A stretch of 64,000 nucleotides of DNA from contig OZ026599.1 of NCBI GenBank assembly GCA_964020085.1, forward strand, positions 26,838,829-26,902,828, read 5' to 3'. Source of the stretch: Micromussa lordhowensis. Its lineage: Eukaryota > Cnidaria > Anthozoa > Scleractinia > Lobophylliidae. A program made the position numbers and the translations under genes. The notes under the pieces are model-generated. The model was given only the letters and a program-made list of their open reading frames with translations. It had not been told where the DNA came from and searched no databases. Shown here piece after piece: positions 11,264 through 23,008 of the stretch (position 1 is the first letter of the stretch; each line of letters starts with the position of its first letter).

Positions 11264-13280
11264 AATTATTTGCCCAAAGAAACTTTTACAGGAATCTGTA
11301 CACCATCCTTCTATATTCAACCACCAGAAGTTTAATATATATTTGAAGGTTTCGCATATTATATTCGCGAAATTTGTTTTTAAGTGAATTAAATACATGT
11401 CTTCGAAATACATGTCTTCGACCGAACCAATTTTACGTAAGATTACTAGCTGTGGTTCCTTCTTTCCCAAACCTCTTTCACCTTTTTGCCACGGCCTTTT
11501 GCCTTTACCATGGCCAAAAATTTCTTCCGGAATCCTGCACCTGGTACAGGACCCCCAAAGATTCCCCAAAATCAAGCCAGTACATATTTAAACATTACGC
11601 AAAACTATTTGAGTGTTTTAAAGACGGAAGAATAATCTGTTTTTGCATGCGAGGCTCTCGAACTTGTTTAATAAAATGGTGCGTCCATTTGAAATGAAAG
11701 TATATTTTGCCAAAAAACCTATCCAGTAGCCTTTGTCGTGCCCTAACCTATCTACCATAAAAATGTGAGCGAAATCGAATTTTCAACCCTCTCCGAGTTA
11801 TGTTCCATTTTTCTGGACAGGGACTCTTAAGATGCCCTTTAAATAGCCACGGGCCAATGCCGGTGTGCGTGTTGTTGCCATTTGATTATTCGACGAAATC
11901 ATAAAACGAAATTATATTTGACTATGTTAATGGTTGTTAATAACATTGCACATAAAAACCTTGAGATATCTGAGGCTTGTTTGATGATGTGCGTTGGATT
12001 TCCAAGTTACAGGCATTTCTTGTGAAATAAAGATCATCAAAGAATATGTGTCGCTCAAAAACGTTTGTATACTTTCACCACCATTAGAGAAGTAAATATT
12101 TGGCAGAATCGAGCTAGTGAGATCACCAAAGCGGACATTGACTTTACATACGCTACTTAAGCAATAGATCATTTTTACCATGTTTACATAGCCTCATCTA
12201 AACACGAGAAGGGTTGGGAGAATTCGAGACAGTTGTGCAAACCCAAGACGCAGTCTAGGGTTTGCATAACTTTCGAGAAGTACAGAGGAGTTTTGGTCAA
12301 TTCAAAAACACTGGATATGGGAGAGAAGGCTAAAGCTTGGGTAATGACGAGGACTAACTGTCAATTTTGTGGTATTTGTTATTAATCAAAACGTTTTTAT
12401 AAATGGTTTTTGTGACGCTGTAAATAAAAACCTAATGTTTTTGGAATTAAACCAACTGGTAGAATATATATAGAACTTCTAGAACGTTTTACAGTTGTAA
12501 TTTTTGTGTCTTTGCTATCAGTAATGAACTAATGAAGGACCAGGGTAAGGGCTATCGAACATAGCCTTCAGAATGTTTTCCATCGGCGTTGGAGACGAAC
12601 GGGCAAATTAATTTGAGCTTATTTAATGAGCTCTCTATAGTTTATTCGCTCTCCTCTCGAAACTCGCAAAATTCGTATGCACGTTTCCAGAGCCAAAAGC
12701 AAAGGAAAAAAAAATTGAAATTCGCCAGAATATTGTCGAAAACTCCGGGGGAAAACTACTCCGCGAGCGAAGTGGCATGTATAGTAAAACACTCTCCTTG
12801 CATCGGGCATATTTAATGACCTTTCTCGCCTTCTTCTTACTTGCCCAACTTCGTTTCAAAACTCTATTCCTTTTCTCTCTCGAAGAAAAAAAAACTAATG
12901 AAAGCGTAGACATGCTACATACAGTCCAATGCGCCAAGTTAATCTTGAACTAAAGCTTTAAAAGTTTTCGCGGTGTTGCCAACGGCCAACCTCACTCTCC
13001 ATAAATATTTTTTCAGTCGGGTGAAATTAACATCCTGAGCTCTGATCCGCTCTGATTGGTTTAGCGGGAACATGAGTAGACAATTGCCCCTGCACCCTCT
13101 CTCTTCGAGAGAGAGCAGTGTTGCGTGACAGAGAGAGGGGCCAGAACTGGACTAGTCATCCTCCTATGTGGATAACAAATTATCAAGGAAAATAAGAACG
13201 AAATATATTTTACACCAAACATCGTATTCAAAAGAAATTTGAAAGCTTCCTACAAACTGCAACAGCTTACTTTATTACAA
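11264..13280. other. Non-coding stretch, copy A
   Basis: I see no supportable gene. From about 11620 it is colinear with 26922-28320 in copy B. About 295 bp (12043-12337) is present only here. A GA-rich imperfect palindrome lies at 13090-13140 (agagag runs). Confidence 0.6.
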
Positions 13281-13282
13281 AG

Positions 13283-13420
13283 TGCGACAACTTGTTTTTA
13301 CAAAGTGCCACAACTTTTTTATTACAAAGTGAGAAAAGTGCTATTTACAGAGTGCGACAGTTTTATTAGAAAGTTCGAAAAATATTGCAAAGTGTGACGA
13401 TTATTACAAAGTGCAACAGA
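13283..13420. repeat. Degenerate ~20 bp tandem repeat (ttacaaagtgcgaca)
   Basis: Six to eight diverged copies of ttacaaagtgcgacaa lie downstream of the GPCR gene. In copy B the same array is interrupted by a SINE at the point equivalent to 13341-13354, so this copy preserves the empty insertion site ctatttacagagtg. Confidence 0.75.
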
Positions 13421-13599
13421 ACAGGTGTTCTGATGGAAAACGCACCATGAATATAATGAGGTAATTAAAGAGGAAGGTCTGCAGAATAACTACAAAATGA
13501 TGATAAACTCAGTGTCCAAAGAAAGGTTGACAAGTTTTAAAATAATAAGTCCACTGAACCTTTCGACAGACTACACAAAAGTAACTGTGCGAAACTCAT

Positions 13600-14544
13600 T
13601 TATTTAAGTAAATTTTTTAGTCCTTCACGATAATTCCTATTGAAAATAAAACAGATAGAAGGATTTATGGCACAATTTGTGTTGACCATTAAAAAAGCAA
13701 TAGAGGAAAAGTATTGGAATCCACAAGACATCATGATATCTGATGCAAAGAAGAAGAGAAAATACCTGATAATTAGGGGTAACCAGCAAATTGCAAACCC
13801 TAACACAATAGCTGTGGCCATCTTTAACACATTTCGTTCCCTTTGACGGCGGTGATTTTCAGCGTTGGCTGATTGCTCGCCTGGAATCTTCTGCAACTTG
13901 AGCTTCAAGAAGATGATTATGTAAAGTATGGCTATCAACACAAACGGGATAAAAATGCATACTATCAAAATTGCCGTCATGTAATATTTAAAAGACGAGG
14001 CCTCTCCAAAGACTTCGTTCCAATGCATCTGACACCCCAACCCTCCTGGATATTCATAAAGTTTCATGGCGAAGAGATATGGGGAGCGTACAGCCATCGC
14101 GACGATCCAACTGGCCAGAATGAAGAATGGGCACAGCTTTGAACTGATGAGTGGAGAACGAAGGGGAAATACCACAGCTCCAAATCGATCCACTGCTATC
14201 AGAACCAGGCTCTGAATGGATACAAGAACGGAGATATCTGGTAAAAAGGCTGCCAGCTTACATAAGGCCTGACCAAGAGGACCACCGATCAGCCAGGAGT
14301 CGATATAGAGCATTTGTATCCGATGCGGGATTAAAAAAATCGGAAGCAGCAGATCGGACATGGCCATGTTTACAATTAAAAAGTTGATGGGGTTTCTCAT
14401 GGTTTTCGTCTTGTAGACAATTATTCCGATGACAGTGTTCCCAGCCAGCGAAACAAGAAAAATCAGGCAGTAGGCAAAGGTTTTTCCGAGTTTTTCTGCT
14501 GTATGATCAGGGTTGGAGCAACTGGATGGCTGCGAATCATTCAT
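13600..14544 (-). CDS. Rhodopsin-class (class A) GPCR, copy A
   Basis: This is an intronless receptor of 314 residues counted from the ATG at 14544. Visible class A landmarks are GNT in TM1, the MSDLL aspartate in TM2, the TM3 cysteine (QALCKL), DRF in place of DRY, the TM4 Trp, the loop cysteine GLGCQM, CWLP in TM6 and NPSIC in place of NPxxY in TM7. It should sit in the plasma membrane and signal through G proteins; the ligand is unknown, with general neuropeptide-receptor character. Copy B starts eight codons earlier with an ATG that here is followed by TCC TGA, so the upstream start is closed and a later ATG must be used. The short N-terminus keeps an Asn-rich, possibly glycosylated, segment. 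Identity to copy B is roughly 93% by eye. Confidence 0.9.
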   Translation of the reverse strand: MNDSQPSSCSNPDHTAEKLGKTFAYCLIFLVSLAGNTVIGIIVYKTKTMRNPINFLIVNMAMSDLLLPIFLIPHRIQMLYIDSWLIGGPLGQALCKLAAFLPDISVLVSIQSLVLIAVDRFGAVVFPLRSPLISSKLCPFFILASWIVAMAVRSPYLFAMKLYEYPGGLGCQMHWNEVFGEASSFKYYMTAILIVCIFIPFVLIAILYIIIFLKLKLQKIPGEQSANAENHRRQRERNVLKMATAIVLGFAICWLPLIIRYFLFFFASDIMMSCGFQYFSSIAFLMVNTNCAINPSICFIFNRNYREGLKNLLK

Positions 14545-14556
14545 GGTCGTATTCAC

Positions 14557-15707
14557 GCCTCAGGACATTCCGTCTTTTAGTTTCTTAATTCCACTCTTAC
14601 GCTCACGAATGAGTTTTCGTTTTGGCTTGTTAAATTATTAACGTCTTTCTACTTATGTGTGAAGAAAGGTGTGACTATTTTTTGGCATGATGTCATCATT
14701 TACGCGAAAGAAATTAACGATTTGGCGATTTCCATAATGTCTGGAATGAGTAGGCAGATCTATTTTCCGCTTTCCGACGCATATTGAGTTGTGACAATCG
14801 TTAGGGTTTTTTATTTTGTCGGAGAAGCTCAACACAATTACGTGAGCTAGTGTGTTACAGCTTGTGGCTCAACGTTGTTTTCAGCTTATATCTCAGTAAA
14901 GTCAATCTAAATTATCAGGGAATAGATCGTTTGGTCTTCCTAGTGCCGATAAATTATTTATGTTTTCAGTTACTTTTAAGTTCTGCCACCAAAATCGCTT
15001 GGCGATCCTAGACATAATATTAATATCATTTTATTTTTTATTTTTAGCTCTATTTATTATCCCCTGTCAAACTTTTCATCAAGACGGATCATTGGGTCTC
15101 TTTCGCAACACATGACAAAAGACACCGCTAAAAGGAAGTAAATTTGTTCATTTTGTCTCGAAACACCTTGGTATTTTTATTCATATTGAAAAAGTCATTG
15201 TGGTTTTTTCTGTTTCCGCTTCATGATAGGGGCTCTCTCAAATTTCACGGGGTTTTGCTTTCCCGTATGCTTTTTCCGCTTTTCGCTACACCATCCATGA
15301 GAAACGATCGTTCTTGGCCTAGGATTTAGAGTTCTTGATCGTACTATGCTCTCAAAAAAAAATTTTCTGAAACAAAGGAGACTGTGTAAATATAATTTAT
15401 ATGCAGAATAAGTAAAACAAAGGGAACTGGCAAATCATCTATAAAATAGATGATTGTTAATGATTAAAAAAACCCGCTTTATTTGCAGTATGTTTATACT
15501 CTGTTGGGCTTTTAGACAGTCACGCATGTAAAGGTCTCGAGATAACTGAACGTGATAGGTTTTGACTCTTTCCACTGGGCTTTTTCTTCTGAGTAGTTTC
15601 TTTTCTTCACTCAACAATATCACAATAAGAGTTTCATGTCGTATGTAAAGCAGACTACGTCGGTGGGAGTATTACAAGATAATTTGGGAGTATTACAAGA
15701 TAATTTG
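14557..15707. other. Upstream region of GPCR copy A
   Basis: This region is non-coding and closely colinear with 29912-31077. It presumably contains the GPCR promoter, but I can point to no certain element. A small direct repeat (gggagtattacaagataattt) occurs twice at about 15665-15705, and only once in copy B. Confidence 0.6.
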
Positions 15708-15890
15708 GTTTTATCAACTGGGTTGATAACGTGAATTGGCCACCCTAAAGAGATTCGGAAGCTGACGTTTCGAGCGTTAGCCCTTCGTCGGAGCGAAAGG
15801 GGTAACGCTCGAAACGTCAGCTTCCGAATCTCTTTAGGGTGGCCAATTCACATTATCAACCCAGTTGATAAAACCAAATTATCTAAATGA
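15708..15890. repeat. Head-to-head Penelope-type terminal repeat (foldback)
   Basis: Two ~85 bp arms are mirrored: ttatcaactgggttgata plus aattggccaccctaaagag plus gctgacgtttcgagcg, then the reverse complement. On the minus strand each arm reads CGACGA, a short stem GGGC/GCTC and GAAAC, the layout of a hammerhead core with a mutated first U. Half of the motif recurs at about 18685-18727 next to the GIY-YIG fragment, which ties it to a Penelope-like element. Confidence 0.75.
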
Positions 15891-16699
15891 CAGAAGCTTC
15901 CAGTTCGTTGTTCCCACACAGTCAACAAACATTGAGTTAATTTGGAAACAATCTGCTGAACAAAAACCAGGTGCGACAATATTTAGAATGCGAGAGGCCT
16001 TATCACTGGATAAATAAAACAGCATTTGTTTTGTCATGCCACCGTGTAAACGCTTGTCATTTTATTTTCATTGAGAGCTAAATTACCCTTTCGTTTTCGC
16101 AGCTTGAATTGAAAATCAGTCATTAAGAACGGCAATGTTTTGTCTGTTAGAAGGGTTATGCGCGCGGGATGTTCACGTTTTGACGCCTCCAGACTGTCGT
16201 CAAAAGTGGAACTGTCAAATAAAAATGTTAGACATCTGTATCCGCTAATTCAAACCAAAAAATAATAATAAGCATGTGCACGGCGCTTGAGTCGCACTTT
16301 TATTGGCGGGCCTTAATTGCTTTTAAGATGAGTAAGAACGGACTAAGACAATGACAACATCTTCCACCTTATGTTTTTCGCTACTCGCAGCTTAAAGAGC
16401 TACTGCCTGTAAATATGAACAATACGGTGACAGAAGCAAGCTATTCCAACTAAAAGACCCCTTTGGTGGACCTTTTTCGAAAATTACATTAAAACGGTCT
16501 ATCGCGCTTTCGGTTTTACCTAAAATCGAAAACTTGAAAATATGGGTAGACGGCCGCTGGACCCCCCAGAAAAACAATTTAAAATCATGAAACTTGAGGA
16601 ACTTCGTTCGCAGCAACGATAAGCAGTTCCGATTTTCTACTTTGGGAAATGGTAAAAGGTCCTTTTATCTTCTTAATAATACACATGAAAAAATTACTC

Positions 16700-16730
<31 letters not shown>
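15891..16730. other. Non-coding stretch, copy A
   Basis: No gene is seen. It is colinear with about 31253-32145 in copy B, with several small indels. Confidence 0.6.
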
Positions 16731-16732
<2 letters not shown>

Positions 16733-16734
16733 TG

Positions 16735-16855
16735 TAACACCAGTGCAAAAAGTGTTAACACCGGTGCAAAAAGTGTAACACCAGTGCAAAAAGTGTAACA
16801 CCAGTGCAAAAAGTGTAACACCGGTGCAAAAAGTGTAACACCGGTGCAAAAAGTG
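16735..16855. repeat. 20 bp minisatellite (gtgtaacaccagtgcaaaaa)
   Basis: About six copies are present, some with cc(a/g)gtgc variants. Copy B has only about two (32146-32195), so the array is length-variable. No spacers are present, so it is not a CRISPR array. Confidence 0.9.
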
Positions 16856-17021
16856 TAAAGTGCAAATTACACATCGTAATTCTGGATCATGAATGATTGG
16901 CACGGAGACAATGAGACATTTTGTAGGGCAATGATATCATGTAAAGCAGTGACAAAAGCGAAAAAAATGGCTTCAAGAAACATCTTCCGGCAATTTTTCT
17001 GCGCGAATTTTTTCATGTTTA

Positions 17022-17156
17022 ATAAGTAATCATACAGTTTTTCTCGTTCAATTTGAAATTAATTTGCACTTGTGAGTTTTTCAAAAAGCTTTTTGAAAAA
17101 CTCACTCGTGCAAATTAATTCCAAATTGAACTCGAAACCGTATGATTACCTATACT
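17022..17156. repeat. Foldback repeat with ~60 bp arms
   Basis: Arms running from aatcatac to gtttttcaaaaagc are mirrored about the centre aaaaagcttttt. The homologous copy is at 32395-32525. It is probably a MITE that predates the duplication. Confidence 0.8.
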
Positions 17157-17298
17157 AAACATATAAAATACATGTGATATATTTCTATGTCGGGCGTTGG
17201 GAAATTTCCTGTCGAAAATGCCGTAGTTTGCAGATTCCAGGTCGGGCGAAATAAGGATCAACTTTGGTGGGCCACAAAAATCCTAGTATATTTTCCTA

Positions 17299-17778
17299 TT
17301 GCCGGTTTTCACATGACGTCACTAAAATTCAAACTACAAAAAACGATTGATCCTCCTGACATTTTACTTTCATGATGTATATAAGAGCAACTGAAAACAA
17401 ATATCCATAAACATTTTTGCTCAGAATGGGTTCTTGGTTTTGTGATAGACCACGCTTGAATTTCTTAAGCCTTTGCGTGACGCGACATTTACATGACGGC
17501 CGTGTTGGTTAAAAAGTGACCTATTTCAGGACTTATTTCGGGGAATATGGCTATCTGAACAGTTCTTGTATTATAAGAAGTATTATTTTAATGTTTTTGA
17601 GTTCCTCGAGAGATAAATTCACGCTTTTGTAGCAAAATTCAGTGACAGATGTTTCTGTTGATTTCCGGCCGCCATGTTGGTGCCCATCCGGATGGGCACC
17701 AGCATGGCGTCTTCATACCAATCTCTATACATTTGGGCAAAACGTTTCTCCGCACATCTTGCATAAGAAAAAATATTA

Positions 17779-17809
<31 letters not shown>

Positions 17810-17903
17810 CTTACCTTCTTTCTTTTCTCAGATTCTTGACTTACTGAATCTATTGAACGGTTTTGATTTTTATTTTGAATGGCGTGACACTGAAAACCAG
17901 CAA
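17299..17903. mobile_element. ~605 bp MITE-like insertion present only in copy A
   Basis: Copy B reads cctattgatttag at the matching point (about 32671). Here the sequence splits after cctattg and rejoins at attgattta. The ends are inverted: ttgccggttttca on the left and tgaaaaccagcaa on the right. It contains a GC-rich hairpin at about 17667-17708 (gccatgttggtgcccatccg and its mirror). No transposase is encoded. Confidence 0.7.
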
Positions 17904-18138
17904 TTGATTTAGTTAAAGCTTTAACACTCAACATCTAAAGGAGCGAACAAGTCAGTGGTAACAAAACAATAACAACCATTCAATTAGCTTCAGTTCTCAC
18001 AAAATTCAAGATTCAACAAATGTAGGAAATTAAAATGTAATAACTAGATAATTGCTGTTTCTTTTCACACTATGTTGTCGACTTAAATATAAATTACGTT
18101 TAAAGATCTGTCTATCACCTACATCTTGCTGCAGAACA

Positions 18139-18727
18139 CTAAGAACATTTAAAGCTATCTGAGCGAAAACAACAGAATACATTAGTCGAATGAAAAGTGT
18201 TCTTTGATACCTTGAGGATTAAGAGTGCCGATTTGAAAACTAAATTTTTGTTCCGGGTTTTCGAGCTTCCTTGATGTAGGGAAAATCCGCAGACCGCCAT
18301 ATGTTGCTTAGAATGATTGGGGAGATTAAAGTGTCTCGCGACCGGCGGTTTAGATGCGTTTTTGTCGTCTTTCTCTACGTCACGAAGGTTTTCTTGGAAT
18401 CGGTCGCCTAGTCGTCTCCCTGTTTCGCCGATATATAACTTTTTGCAAAGAGTGCAAGTTATGCAGTAGATGACATTGGCTGAGGTACAGGTGAAATGAT
18501 CAGTGATCTTGATGAATCGCTTGGGGCCCGATAATTTCTCAATGTTGCGAATGAAAAAGGACATGTTTGCATCGTGCGCGTGCGCTTTTAAAAGTTCCGG
18601 GTTGTCCACTTGTTTGGAATGCACCTCTGACTAAAAAGTTACCTATGTTTTTGTCGTGTTTGAATGAAATTAATGGAGGTTTACATTGGCCAATTCACAT
18701 TATCACCTCAGTTGATAAAACCAAATG
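18139..18727 (-). pseudogene. Penelope-like element 3' fragment with GIY-YIG endonuclease
   Basis: The minus-strand frame 18139-18624 encodes TCTLCKKLYIGETGRRLGDR, the YIG half of a GIY-YIG nuclease, preceded by CTSANVIYCI and followed by ARHFNLPNHS. This is the arrangement of Penelope-type retroelements. The start, the RT and the 3' half are missing or frame-broken. A half terminal repeat (ggccaattcacattatc through gttgataaaacc) follows at about 18685-18722. The copy-B homologue (34380-34890) is more decayed. Confidence 0.85.
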
Positions 18728-18796
18728 AACTTCGTATGAAGCTCACAAAAACGGGGGAAAGAGGGATTTGCTTTCCTCGTGCGCTAGTCCAGCCCA

Positions 18797-19361
18797 TTAG
18801 ATTAAGCTTTCTTCTCGGATTCCTATCTTGGCATAGGCAAAATGTTTCTTGTCGGATGAACCACTGCAACAGTAACTTGAAACCATTTCCTCGAGTAGAC
18901 TGAGGTAGGGTGCTTTGCTTCTAACTCTCATAGTAGGTGTTTCAAAGCTTTCGCAAAGTGACTGAAATGTGCCTTTACCCACCAGGGCGTCAACAATGGG
19001 ATGTTCCATTTGAAAGTGCGAGATCATATCTCGGCGAGCGGTGTTTAAATTGCTTTCCTCTTCAAAGGCACGAATGTCGTCATCCATTGTTATGTTGTTG
19101 CGAGATTTTGCTGCAAGACGCGAAAAGAATGAAGAAATCTGCCGTGCCGGTAAAGAATTCAGAGACTCTAAACAGACGATTTCCATCTGGTCCAGTGAAC
19201 CTTCTCATTTCCCGAGCTACAGTCTCGCCATCTAGTTTTCGGCCCGTAGTTTGACCAATGTTAAACTTGGCCTCAAGGTATGTCTTTTGCGTCTCGTTGA
19301 AACGGTACGACCAAGCCACTGGCTTACGAGATTTAAAGAGCGCAATAACCTTTCGCAACAC
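18797..19361 (-). pseudogene. Unrecognised gene fragment (C-terminal type), degenerate
   Basis: Two overlapping minus-strand frames give a recognisable-looking tract: ETQKTYLEAKFNIGQTTGRK, DGETVAREMRR, then SSFFSRLAAKSR, followed by an acidic tail. The frame changes between the blocks. The homologue in copy B (35071-35337 and 61622-61900) is also broken. I do not recognise the family with certainty. It could be the C-terminus of a transposon-encoded or host zinc-finger-type protein. Confidence 0.5.
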
Positions 19362-19817
19362 AAATTCTGTGGTGAATCTGCTGATGTACCAGAGGCTACA
19401 GTGCGGTACTCTTGGAAAGAGCGTCTTGGCCTGGGTATGAGATGCAAGACATGGAACATGGACAAAACTTGCTGCTTTTACCGTGCACTGCCGGATAAGA
19501 GCCTTTCGGAGAAAGCAAAGAAATGCAAAGGAGGCAAGAAGTCCAAAGAGCGGTTAACTGTTGCTTTCTTCGTTTCTTCTACTGGGAAAAGGAGAAAACC
19601 TGTTCTAATCGGAAAGTATGCGAATCTAACGTGCCTAAAGAATATTAAAAAAACTGATCTTCCTTGTCAGTATTTGAATCAACAGAAGGCTTGGATGACA
19701 TGTGATATCCTTCACAAGCTCCTCAGCCAGTTTAACAGCTCTTTCAAGGCCCAGAATCGATCAATGCTTTTATTTATTAACGATCTCAAGGGACGTTATT
19801 CCAATATTAAACTTGTG

Positions 19818-20655
19818 TCTTCCCCGATCATTTCACAGATTGGGGAAAACATTTTTCTTTTATATATAAATCCACAAAGGATAATAAATTAAGACAATTC
19901 TCGTTCAGACTATTGCACAGAATAATAATGACCAAAAAGGAGCTCTTCAAATTCAGACTAGCTAAGGATGAAACGCGCACTCTTTGTCTCCGACAAGACT
20001 CTATAGAACATACATTTCTAGACTGTACCGTAACACCAGCCTTTTACTCGAAAGCTATATCATGGTTCAATCATGAAAATGACACCAAAATCACACTTTC
20101 AAACAAACAAGTAACCTTTAACGACATCTCCCGTTTAACTCATCTAACCGATCTCCCAAGACGCAGACTACAACTTTTCGTCATTATTCTGAAACAATAC
20201 ATTTACGCTTGTAAATGTTTGGACAAAAAGCCAAACGTACAAGAATTCCAAAGAAAAGCTATATTACAATGGCAAACAGAGAAATGCGCTCTTCCCTAAG
20301 TCACAGGTCTTCTAGCGAAGCTTTTTAACTGATTTAACCAGCCATTTTAAAACAGACACACTAAATCAAAAGCCCAAAATCGTATCTTTTTCTACCAGCA
20401 CTGTCTGTAAATCTACCTTGTTTTGAAAATTACTTCAAGCAATTTTAAGTAGGCAAGTAGGGTTCAATTAGTGAATTGTGCTTTGAATTGTAATGTAAGT
20501 GGTGTTTTTGTTTAGCACTGTAAGTAGAGAGATGTAATGTAAGTAGCAAGTATATTGTAAGTGTAAATGTAAGTATAATATTAGTAATGCAGCTAGTGTA
20601 GGTGTTTCGAGTTGTAAATAAAATACTTCATGTAGCAAAAAAAAATAAACTTCTG
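19818..20655 (+). mobile_element. 5'-truncated LINE fragment in the Tigger element
   Basis: This block is absent from copy B, where aaacttgtgg runs directly into ttttttcctg. It is flanked by taaacttgtg (19808-19817) and taaacttctg (20646-20655). It encodes an ORF2 C-terminal piece (19913-20299) with DSIEHTFLDC and a tryptophan-containing SWFNHEN tract, then a gtaagta-rich 3' region and an A tail. Confidence 0.8.
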
Positions 20656-20862
20656 TTTTTTTCCTGTAAATTGCACGTCCAAGCTGCATCGCGGAATAAC
20701 CCAGAACTTAAAATTCCATTACAGGAAGTTGCTACTTTGTCCTATTATTACAACGACCACAGACCACGACAGTGCAACAGACATTGCCAAAACATTGGAC
20801 GTACTGCAGGCCATAAGGTGGATGGGGACTGCTTGGTCCAAGGTCGAGAACGATACCATCAT

Positions 20863-23008
20863 TTTTTTCCCCTTAATTTGCTCAAACAATTACAGCTTAA
20901 CTTACACTACAGTACACTACAAAATAACAACTTGACAGACATTATAGAAAATAATACAAGTACATTAATTACAAGACAATAATTATTACTAAAAAAACAA
21001 TAGAAAGGTTACACTTGTTGAAACACGGTAGGTAGAGTATAATATAATAAGTTACAGTATTCGCTTAATGAAATTGAGCACAGGTTTCTATTTGCTTTAA
21101 AATAAAATTTGTTAATAGGGTGACGCAGTGCTGGATGCTGGTTGTCAGGATCTAGCTATTCAATTTCCGCTATTTTCGATTTTCCATTGATTATTTGGTT
21201 TTTGCTTGAATTGATTGCCAAGTGGGAATTTTTCCATCATTTTGCAATCATAGATATACTTTTTCATTAGTGTTATGAAAATTCCAAACTTCCACTTCAG
21301 TAGATGTTGTGATCCTATGGGGAGTGTAAAATCATTGAAAAGGATCTGCTGCTTGGTCAGATTAATTTGAGATTTCTGTTCGTTATTGAACCATGACATC
21401 ATTTCGGGGTAAAAGTCCACGGCAATAGAGCAAGCCAGGAATGTGTGTTCGAGGGAATCTGGACTTTTGCAAAAAAAAAAAAAACATTCATCATCCGGTT
21501 TAATTTTGTATCTTTTAAGTTCCTTTTTGGTTACTAGTATCCTATGAAGTAATTTGAAAGAGAATTCTCTTAATTTATTGTCTGCTGACATTTTTGAGAT
21601 GTTCTTAAATAAGTTATTCCATTTGTTGGCGAAGGGGGGATAGTGTTTGGACCATGATTGAACAGATGTTGGCTGTGTTTCCCATTTTATTTGGAAGAGT
21701 GAATAATAATCCTTGCACCGCATTTTAGACAAACGGATAGTTTTTCCTTCGGCAAGCTGGTATACATCAGATTCTTCTATGATTGTTTCTGGAGGTTTTT
21801 TATAGTCATAGCTTTGAATTTAAGACTTTTAGGGACTGCAGAGCGAATTTGGCAATAATAAATAAAATTGACTTCAATGTTGTATTTGATCTTAAATTCT
21901 TCGTAAGATAGATATTTGCCAGTATTCTGTAGAAGATCTTGTACAAAATTTACCCCATGTTCATTCCAGGTTTTCCAATACAAAGATTTTCCTTCGATAG
22001 TGATATCTTTATTGTTCCATATAATTAAGTCGCCTTTGAAGCAGTTATCCCGATATTGGTCTCGCAATTCACTAAAGTAATCTAGAAGTTCCGAGTAAAA
22101 GGCGGAAATATTTTTGTCTAATTTTTTTTGTGTCGTAGTTGCATTTCAAGAGAAACTGTAATCCTCCATATTTATTGAAGTAAGCATTAGGAATTGTTTT
22201 CCAAGCATCATTAGATTCACTTAGTAACCTTCCTATCCAGCTTAATATCGGAGTGCCTTAATAGTTGTTCTAACATTTGGAAAGTTTAGACCTCCTGGCC
22301 TCGACACGGTGTTTGATACAGTACGGTCCTCTTTATTTTGTCCTTTTTGTTTCGCCAAAAATAGCTGAAGAGTTTTTCCCGTACTCGCTTAATGACTTCT
22401 TCTGGAACACATAGCATTGAGGCCGAGTATACTAAATTAGAAATCCCTAATGCTTTTATCAATAAAGTTCGTCCCATAAGGATGAGGTCCCGAGATACCC
22501 AAACATTTAGTTTTGTTTCCATTTTTTGAATTTTGATGAAAAGGTTTTGGTCGTTATTCTTGTTACGATTGTACGAGATATAGATTCCCAGTGTTTTAGT
22601 CGGTTCATTAGTTATGTCTATTGCTAAGGGTTTAGTTTTATTGTTCTTCTGCGATCCAATCCAAATAGCTTTAGTCTTCTTTTTGTTCAATTTGAGACCT
22701 GAGATTTCAGCAAACTTGTTAATAATTATGATATTTTCCTTTAGTGATTCAATATCCTTACAGGGCTGTTTCATCAGCAAATTGACTTAGTTTTACTTCT
22801 ACATTATTTGGGAGCTTTATCCCCTTACTCTTGCTACTCTGACGTATCTTTTGGGCTAGTAATTCTGCGGATAGTATAAACAGAATGGGACTCAAGGGAC
22901 AACCTTGCCGGACACCTCGGGATATCTTGAAGTAATTTGTAACGTAACCTGCATTTATTATTCCGCTTTCTACATCCGAGTACATCACTGAGATCCAGTC
23001 ATCAAATG
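20863..23008 (-). mobile_element. L1/Tx1-like LINE, 5' truncated, copy A
   Basis: On the minus strand, 22758-22988 gives RT motifs (GVRQGCPLSPILFILSAELL, LSQFAD), 22286-22780 the thumb region (KLNKKKTKAIWIGS), and 21777-22067 and 21160-21732 the C-terminal domain (DSLEHTFLACS, WFNNEQKSQI). The frames are broken between blocks. It starts (3' end) in a T run at 20863 and is flanked by taccatcat on both sides (20854-20862 and 23009-23017). The catalytic box reads FADE, so a second Asp is lost. This LINE family differs from the CR1/L2-like elements at 220-9811 and 35338-61621. Confidence 0.8.

Noticed and set aside
11397..11697. Short plus-strand frames near 11.4-11.7 kb
   Set aside because: They overlap each other in different frames, have no motifs, and match no homologous frame in copy B.
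13640..14387. Plus-strand frames across the GPCR genes
   Set aside because: They are shadows of the minus-strand receptor genes. The receptor frame has all expected motifs and the antisense frames have none.
16735..16855. CRISPR-like array
   Set aside because: Units are directly contiguous with no unique spacers, and the context is animal DNA.
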